Source of the DNA: Megaleporinus macrocephalus
Taxonomy: Eukaryota; Chordata; Actinopteri; Characiformes; Anostomidae
DNA length: 64,000 bases
Assembly: GCA_021613375.1 (NCBI GenBank)
Contig: CM038719.1
Span: forward strand, 35,318,747-35,382,746
Direction: 5' to 3'
In this document: piece after piece, positions 58,124 to 64,000 of the stretch
How positions within the stretch are numbered: the stretch's first letter is position 1
How the letters are laid out: each line of letters starts with the position of its first letter
Notes under the pieces: generated by a model
Told to the model about the DNA's origin: nothing
Databases searched by the model: none
The model's input: only the letters and a program-made list of their open reading frames with translations
Made by a program: the position numbers and the translations under genes

Positions 58124-59820
58124 CAGTTTTTCTCAGTTGATTTGGTTCATTTCTCAGATTAGATTTGAATTTCTCAATACTATTCATTCAATCTCCACAT
58201 TTCCTCGTCACTTGTGCACATCATAATAGCAGTTCTTATTGTGTTTCACATTTTGCAAATGCTTTTGTACATTCTTGCAAATGGTTGTGTACAATTGTCT
58301 GTTGTTTTTTGCATTATCAATTGCTTACGTCACGTTTATCAAAACATGTTCTACTGATTTTCTCTTGAATTGTCTTACCTTCCAAAACATTTGGGCTTCA
58401 GGTTATTGTCTAGGTCATTACATGCAAAAGTGCTCAACATGTTGTCATAATCTCTCTGGTAGAATTTGTATATTTCTATTTTTTTTTTTTTTTTGATGCA
58501 TTTTGGAAATTTATACTTAATTGATTAAACAGTTCTCAGGGGAATCTTGGCTTTCAGTTAAGAGGGAGAATGTGTAAAGGTTTAGAACAACCAATGGTCA
58601 AACAGCTCTCAACCATTGGTCAGAGGTGCATCTCATGAACCTTCAATTGACAAACATAAATAGACACAAAACAATGCAGTGTCACTAAGTCTCACTATGG
58701 AAAGACAAGGCCGTGTACAGGTGAACAGCCAGGAAGAGGGGTAGGGCTGAGGGGTGTAAGGCTGAGGGGACGAAACTGAGGAAGAGCTAGGAAAGTCCAT
58801 GCACATAGGTTTGTCCCAGATTAAATAAGGGCAACAAATGTGGACCATGTTTTAAATCATGGTCTTACAATGCTAAAGCTGGTCGCCGGGTGCAGCCGAA
58901 TATTGGAAGTACAACTGTGTCTTCAATCGTTCAAATGTTTTGTAGAAAAAACAGGTGTGTAATTCAGAAACATGCACTGTAATGCACACTGACATAAATT
59001 CTGAAATGTTATTCAAGATAATGTTCTTCAGAGAGGCGCATCAGGAAAAGAAAGCACTGTAATTCTTTAAGTTTTGTCTCAGGTTGTTTTGAGTAAGTTT
59101 CTGATTGTGTAGTGTTTCCTTTGTGTTATCGAGTGAAGTTTGTATTTTGTGTGTAACACATACATTTTTAACTGATATGCCACAGAATGTGCAGCGTTCT
59201 TAAATCTAAAGCTACTTTCTATCAGAATATACTTACACTGTACACTGTTGCACTGACAACATGACTAAGAATTTTGATTGTCTTGTTCATAGCCAATCAC
59301 ACATAGACCAGACATTCTGATGGCACTGACAAGTTGATTGACACAAATATTTGCTTTTGAGGCAAAAACAAAGAATTCTGAGGGAGATATGTGCCTTTGC
59401 AGATATTTCATTTTGCTGTTTGCACTAACTGTTTTGAGAAATGCACTTGTTGTGATGCCAGTGTAAATTATGATGTGAGAAACGAACCAAATCCTCTGAG
59501 AAAAACTGTATAATCAAAAGCTACTTTCTATCAGAATATACTTATGTACACTGTTGAACTGACAACATGACTAAGTATAAGTATATTGACTAGCTTGTTC
59601 ATAGGCAATCACACACTGACTAGACATTCTGATGGCACTGACAAGTTAATTGACATAAATATTTACTTTTGAGGCAAAAATAAAGAATTCTGAGTGAGGT
59701 AGGTGCTTTTGCAGGTATTTCATTTTGCTGTTTGCACTAATTGTTCTGAGAAATGCACTTGTTGTGATGCCAGTGTAAATTATGATGTGAGAAACGAACC
59801 AAATCCACTGAGAAAAACTG
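58124..59820 (+). mobile_element. Tc1/mariner-type element, internally decayed, TA target duplication
   Basis: Left end CAGTTTTTCTCAGTTGATTT and right end reading inward CAGTTTTTCTCAGTGGATTT are inverted repeats, flanked on both sides by TA (58,122-58,123 and 59,821-59,822), the Tc1/mariner/IS630 signature. Near 58,690-58,940 broken frames read like the N-terminal part of a fish transposase (ATNVDHVLNHGLTM, then a VQPN-like stretch). No DDE region is recognised. The right end is tandemly doubled (59,202-59,510 and 59,511-59,822). The clade call is partly from recall. Confidence 0.75.
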
Positions 59821-59822
59821 TA
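59202..59822. repeat. Two tandem copies of a ~310-bp transposon right end
   Basis: The stretch beginning AAAGCTACTTTCTATCAGAA and ending GAGAAAAACTGTA occurs twice in direct order with 309-bp spacing and several differences. Confidence 0.9.
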
Positions 59823-59883
59823 ATGATTGCTTCATGCTAGACGCTTTATTTTACTAGAGTTCTGAATTTAAAATGTTCCTCAC

Positions 59884-60154
59884 TAACTGATTGACTGACT
59901 GATTAACTGACTGACTGACTGAAACACTGACTAAATGATTGACTGACTGACTGATTAACTGACTGATTGACTGACTGATTGAATGACTGACTTACTGACT
60001 GACTGACTTAGTTACTGACTAACCGACTGACTGATTGACTAACTGACTGACTGATTGACTGACTAACTGATTAACTGACTGATTGACTGACTGATTGAAT
60101 GACTGACTCACTGACTGACTTAGTGACTGACGGACTGACTGATTGAGTGACTGA
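59884..60154. repeat. GACT/GATT tetranucleotide array, second
   Basis: About 270 bp of the same tandem units as at 41.2-42.1 kb. Its end TTAGTGACTGACGGACTGAC followed by GAAACATTCAT is shared with the stub before V17. Confidence 0.93.
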
Positions 60155-60522
60155 AACATTCATAAACAAACAGAGAACCATAATTCACCTAAACAGACCA
60201 GACTCTTCTTTCAGGAAAAGCTCTGTATGACCTACATTCCACTCATTAAGAATGTATTTGGAGGCGGCTGTTATTGAGCTGTTTCTACTGGATAGTTTTT
60301 AGGTTCTCAGAGAGCTTTCAGAGAGATTTGTAGTGGTGTATAGATTACCACAGAAGTGATGTCATTTTATTTATTGCAGTTTTAGAGAAACAATTAATCG
60401 TTTTCAACGTATTAACTTTTTTAAATATCTACTTCAAAGCTGAATGTAGTCTGTTTCTCATGATATCTTTTCTCAATGTGTTTGGAAGCAGATCTCTATA
60501 ATGATCTCAGTAACCTGTATCC

Positions 60523-60560
60523 TGTTTTTGTACAGCTCTGTAATGTTTTGTATCAGTGTG
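60523..60560 (-). other. RSS of V23 pseudogene
   Basis: CACACTG, 22-bp spacer, ACAAAAACA, intact. Confidence 0.83.
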
Positions 60561-60988
60561 GTCTTCATGCACAGTAATAAACAGCTGTGTCTTCTGTCTT
60601 CAGGCTGTTCATCTGCAGATACACCTGCTTCTTACTGTTTTCTCTGGAGATGGTGAATCTTCCCTCTACAGACTGAGAATAATATTTATCGCTGCCACTT
60701 GGAGCTGAAATAAGTGAGATCCATTCAAGCCCTTTTCCAGCAGCCTGTCTGATCCAGGATATACGTGCAAAATCAACCTCAATTCCAGAGAAGGTGCAGG
60801 TGAGTGTATGAGATCCTCCAGGTTTAATGAGCGCTGGCTCTGACTCAGTCAGTGTCTGACATCTACAACCTGTCAAATAATCACTCAGTTAATCAATTCA
60901 GTTCAAACACTGACACACAATCTCACATAAATACAGAACTGACATGAATAACAGATTCTCAGATGAGCTACTCACTGATTATAGTCAT
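60561..60988 (-). pseudogene. IGHV: V23: IGHV family B, leader truncated and late stop
   Basis: V exon 60561-60869 is open through [21 protein letters not shown]1 [12 protein letters not shown]2 ISAPSGSDK and [11 protein letters not shown] of CAR then becomes TGA (60,565-60,567), 4-7 nt from the coding end. A deletion of about 58 bp relative to V9 removes most of the leader exon with its ATG; an internal in-frame ATG at 60,988 leaves only MTIIS before CRC. The octamer survives at 61,042-61,049. Trimming at the junction could remove the stop, but the leader loss should block secretion. Confidence 0.9.
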
Positions 60989-61041
60989 TATCAAAGTGAG
61001 AGTAATGCAGTTAGAGTCTGTGTTTATAAGGGAAAGGTCTA

Positions 61042-61049
61042 ATTTGCAT
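61042..61049 (-). promoter_or_regulatory. Octamer of V23
   Basis: Perfect octamer, now closer than normal to the remaining leader because of the deletion. Confidence 0.8.
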
Positions 61050-61059
61050 GCCCCGCCCT

Positions 61060-62210
61060 CTAAAGCCTTTATCAGTGCAATTAACTCTAAACCTGACTTT
61101 AAATTGTAAATATCAGTCAGATTTGCACAAATCTTTAAAAAAATGTCTTAGTCTGACTTCTGACACTAATATAGTTGCACTAACATCAGCATATGAAAGA
61201 TGTGGTATATGAATAAATAGAATTATTTGTACATAATATTTACAGATGTGAATTTACAGCACAACAATAGCAAAGTATAAAGTATAAATGCCAATATATC
61301 TGGTAGTGATATCATTTGTACAAACTACAGGGCTATAACGTTTAGTCTTGTTATCAGCTGCAGGCATTACATTGTACAAAAACCACTCTGGTTCAACATG
61401 ACTTCAAACAATGAAGCATTACTTGCAGTAAATGTTGTGTTTAATGGAAACGAGCTAATCCAACTATAGTTTTTAGGTTTAAAGGAATGTAAACTGGACA
61501 ACTTGCTATGGACCACATAACCAACCACTTCAAGTTGTTTTGTGTGACTTATTTAAACATCAAATGATTGTTGCATGTAATACATGATTTCTATGTTTCT
61601 GAATTTGTATAGAACCAGACGCTGCTATGATCTGCAGCTTCACAGTAATGACTGTGCATGACTGTCCCATAACTGACAGACTTGTAAACAAGGGAATTAT
61701 GTATGTACAATATTTAATATTTCTGTACAAATTCAATCCGTTTTTTCAGTAGATTCAGTAGATTTCTAAAAAAATGGGCCACTTAAGTAGCTTAGTGAAG
61801 AAACAGATGGCTAAAAAAATGTGCTATTAGTATGAAGGTATGGTCATCTTCCCAAATGGTTCACATATGTTGACTTCAGTATTATTAAACAGCATTATTT
61901 TTATATCTTATTTATATTCCTAACTAAAACTTTTACTTTAACCTTGAAACAAGTGTAAGGTGCTCTATTCAGGCTACTTTTACTGACTCTAGTGAGCAGT
62001 CCATTCAAGTCATGTGAGTTGTGGCTACAAAACAGAGAAAGAATAATAATAAAAGCTACAAAAAGAAGACATAGAAAAGAAATGAGTATTCCTTTGTTAG
62101 GCATTGCTCAAAAAGAAAAGACTAAAAACATGAACTGTTAGAAAAGATTTGTCCTCCATAACCACTCAGTGGTAGTAATGTGAGGTACATAACTGTTACT
62201 CAGAGAAAAC
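61060..62210. other. V23-V24 intergenic, no gene seen
   Basis: Closely paralogous to 4,780-5,960 and 23,080-24,250. No coding frame with recognisable features. Confidence 0.65.
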
Positions 62211-62219
62211 TCATTTCAG

Positions 62220-62516
62220 CAGCTTGTATCTGCGATCCCGTAGTTTCGGTCACTACCCAAAGCTGGTGACCACAAGTGAGAGTCGGAACATAAACTGACC
62301 AGTAAATCAAGACTTCACAAGGACAGACCAGTACAGAACCCACATCACTACAGACGCTACGCCAATCCACCTGTCCACCTCACGCTTCATCCTTCCCTCA
62401 CTCGTGGACAAGACCCCGAGATACTTAAACTCCTCCACTTGAGGCAGGAGATCATTGCCAACCTGGAGCGGGCACTCCACCCTTTTCCAACTGAGGATTT
62501 GGAGGTACTGACACAT
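62220..62516 (-). mobile_element. LINE reverse transcriptase tail relic, third copy
   Basis: Reverse-strand frame with EFKYLGVLSTSEGRMKREV and RWIGVAS. It is the third member of the set at 5,973 and 24,268, in the same position between a family B and a family A segment. Confidence 0.75.
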
Positions 62517-62932
62517 ATTTTGGAATATATTATGGTTTTATTGAATTACATTAAAAGTAAACATGTTGATGTCCTCTCCTTGTTTTTCTTGGTACACTGA
62601 TGATATTTAGTTGTTGAGACTTCTATGTAGTTTGTGTAGTTTAGTGTTTAGAGTTCGTTCTTGAAGCTCAAAATGAGACAATGTGAATCTGATGGCAGTT
62701 TTTAATGATATTGAATAAAACAGTGGTTATGAAACAAAACTGCAGTGCTGAATGTTAGGCATGTCAATGTGTAGATGTAGAATTCATTCATTACACACAA
62801 TTACTGCAGTGCTGTAGGAGTTCAAACAGGACATTTACTGCCTGTAGGGTGATCAAATTTTCATAGCTACATGGAAGTCCAAGATTGTCATCATTATATG
62901 TATTGTATGCTATAAAAGTTCTGGTGTGAGTG

Positions 62933-62971
62933 AGTTTGTGTACATAGCAGCTGATTTCTTACAGCACTGTG
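62933..62971 (-). other. RSS of V24, degenerate nonamer
   Basis: Perfect CACAGTG, 23-bp spacer, nonamer ACACAAACT. Confidence 0.75.
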
Positions 62972-63420
62972 GTGGATATCGAGCACAGTAATACACAGCT
63001 GTGTCTTCAGCTTGCAGATTCTGTCCTTGTAGGGTGATGGTGTTTCTGGAAGTGTCTCGAGAGACAGTGAACTTGCTTTTCAGTGAATCTTTAGCATGTA
63101 TGCTCCCTTCATAATAAATGGTGTTGATCCATTCCAGAGCTTTTCCTGCAGGTTGTCGGATCCAGGCTGTTCCAACATGACTGCTGCTGTCAGTGATAGA
63201 AGCTCCAGATACTGTACAGGTGATGGTTAAAGGCTCTGCTGGTTTGATGACCACTGAGTCTGGCTGGAGGAGCTCAGTAGCACAGAACACATCTGTGAAC
63301 AGAGAGAAGAAAAACTTTATATATTTGAAGTAATAAATCAGATGAAGTCAAATCCAGCTTCAGTTGAAACTCACATGAGCCAGCAGCCAACAGCAGCAGA
63401 AGTGAAGCTGAAGTGAACAT
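62972..63420 (-). CDS. IGHV: V24: IGHV segment, family A, open
   Basis: Leader exon 63375-63420 (ends AAGS rather than AAAS; donor GTGAGT kept although two bases are missing next to it in the intron), V exon 62972-63292 (321 nt), frame open. CDR1 GASITDSSSHVG, CDR2 IYYEGSIHA, end CARYP. The octamer is at 63,482-63,489. The mutated nonamer may reduce use. Its upstream flank matches that of V12, its downstream flank that of V4 and V10. Confidence 0.91.
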
Positions 63421-63481
63421 GGTTGTGTTGCATTGATGGAAACTGCTGTAGAGGGAGATGCTGCTGATATTATGAGAGTGA

Positions 63482-63489
63482 ATTTGCAT
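63482..63489 (-). promoter_or_regulatory. Octamer of V24
   Basis: Perfect octamer about 60 bp upstream of the ATG. Confidence 0.85.
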
Positions 63490-63494
63490 ATGAA

Positions 63495-64000
63495 TGAAAA
63501 GGGGCTGAGGTGATTCTCATGTGGGCTGTTCTAGATAAGAGAACATGTTAGTTTTATTCTAAAGGCAACTGGAAGATAATTTATAATCTGTTAAACACAA
63601 ACTCTGTAAAGATCTATTGTGAAACATTTGCTGATCATTTTAAGAAACAGACAGAAATGTTGAATATTCTGAACCTGAACTGAATGTTTAAGATGATAAA
63701 CTGAACATTATATGTAAATAGAAGATGTGCACATGCTGCCCCCTATAGGCTGAAATAAATAATTAAACTCTACATGCTGTTTAGTGGATATGTAAGCAGA
63801 GCTGCTGTAGAGGATGTTACATGTTTGTAACTGTAAAAGTTCTCAGGATCATCAGGTTCAGTATCAGACGCCTCTATCAGAGTCAGTGGGTTACAAAAAC
63901 AAATTGAACATAAAATATTAGATTTAGTCAAGTAGATATATTAAACAACAACTATTACAACTATTTTTACTAGAACCACACATTTGAAATAACTATAACA
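63495..64000. other. V24 upstream flank to window end
   Basis: Matches 33,885-34,390 closely. Nothing coding seen. Confidence 0.6.

Noticed and set aside
1..64000. V segments as T-cell receptor or light-chain V genes
   Set aside because: YYCAR ends, the FR2 WIRQ...GKxLEW motif, and 22-23 bp RSS spacers throughout fit IGHV; light-chain kappa V would have 12-bp spacers and the FR2 motifs differ.

Overview
This is vertebrate nuclear DNA, most likely from a teleost fish. It is part of an immunoglobulin heavy-chain (IGH) locus holding variable segments only. All V segments lie on the minus strand, so transcription runs from high to low coordinates, and any D, J and constant exons should lie beyond the low-coordinate end unless the locus is rearranged. 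I see no D, J or C exon and no RNA gene. The teleost assignment is inferred from the V framework style and from a repeat set that looks teleost (Tc1/mariner pieces, endonuclease-bearing LINE, short fish-type interspersed repeats, solo LTR-like units). The species is not determined.

I count 24 V segments, named V1 to V24 from low to high coordinate. Each intact one has a short leader exon starting with ATG, a phase-1 intron with GT/AG ends, a V exon with the two cysteines and the FR2 tryptophan, and a 3' recombination signal (RSS) with a 22-23 bp spacer, as in IGHV. Most also have an octamer upstream of the leader. By framework sequence they form five families. A (FR1 ATELLQPDSVVIKPAEP): V2, V4, V8, V10, V12, V14, V16, V18, V19, V21, V24. 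B ([15 protein letters not shown]): V1, V3, V7, V9, V17, V23. C (DIGLTQPSSVVIKPGES): V11, V20. D ([15 protein letters not shown]): V13, V15, V22. E ([16 protein letters not shown]): V5, V6. Six are broken: V3 (nonsense), V7 (1-nt frameshift), V10 (V body deleted), V18 and V22 (3' end deleted), V23 (leader deleted plus late stop). V8 and V12 are open but damaged (paired frameshifts; FR2 Trp to Cys).

Layout. 1-7 kb: V1-V4, repeated at 18.3-25 kb as V7-V10 (offset about 18.3 kb). Part of this block recurs at 60.5-63.3 kb as V23-V24. 7-14.3 kb: a mosaic with the two family E segments, two orphan leader/promoter cassettes, an isolated RSS and a 709-bp-offset repeat. 14.3-18.3 kb: no V segment, repeat-rich. 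25.8-29.1 kb: a nearly intact LINE on the plus strand, followed by a fish interspersed repeat and a solo LTR-like unit. 30.9-57.8 kb: families C, A, D and B in repeated blocks, with three orphan promoter relics, Tc1 relics and a 0.9 kb GACT/GATT array. 57.0-59.8 kb: a solo LTR-like element and a 1.7 kb internally decayed Tc1/mariner-type element with TA target duplication. 60-64 kb: V23 and V24.

The V segments are alternative substrates for one process, V(D)J recombination. The structure shows growth of the repertoire by block duplication, with loss by point mutation, short deletions and exchange between families. I found no evidence of a new enzymatic or defence system. The unusual items are hybrid, orphan and cryptically rescued V units.
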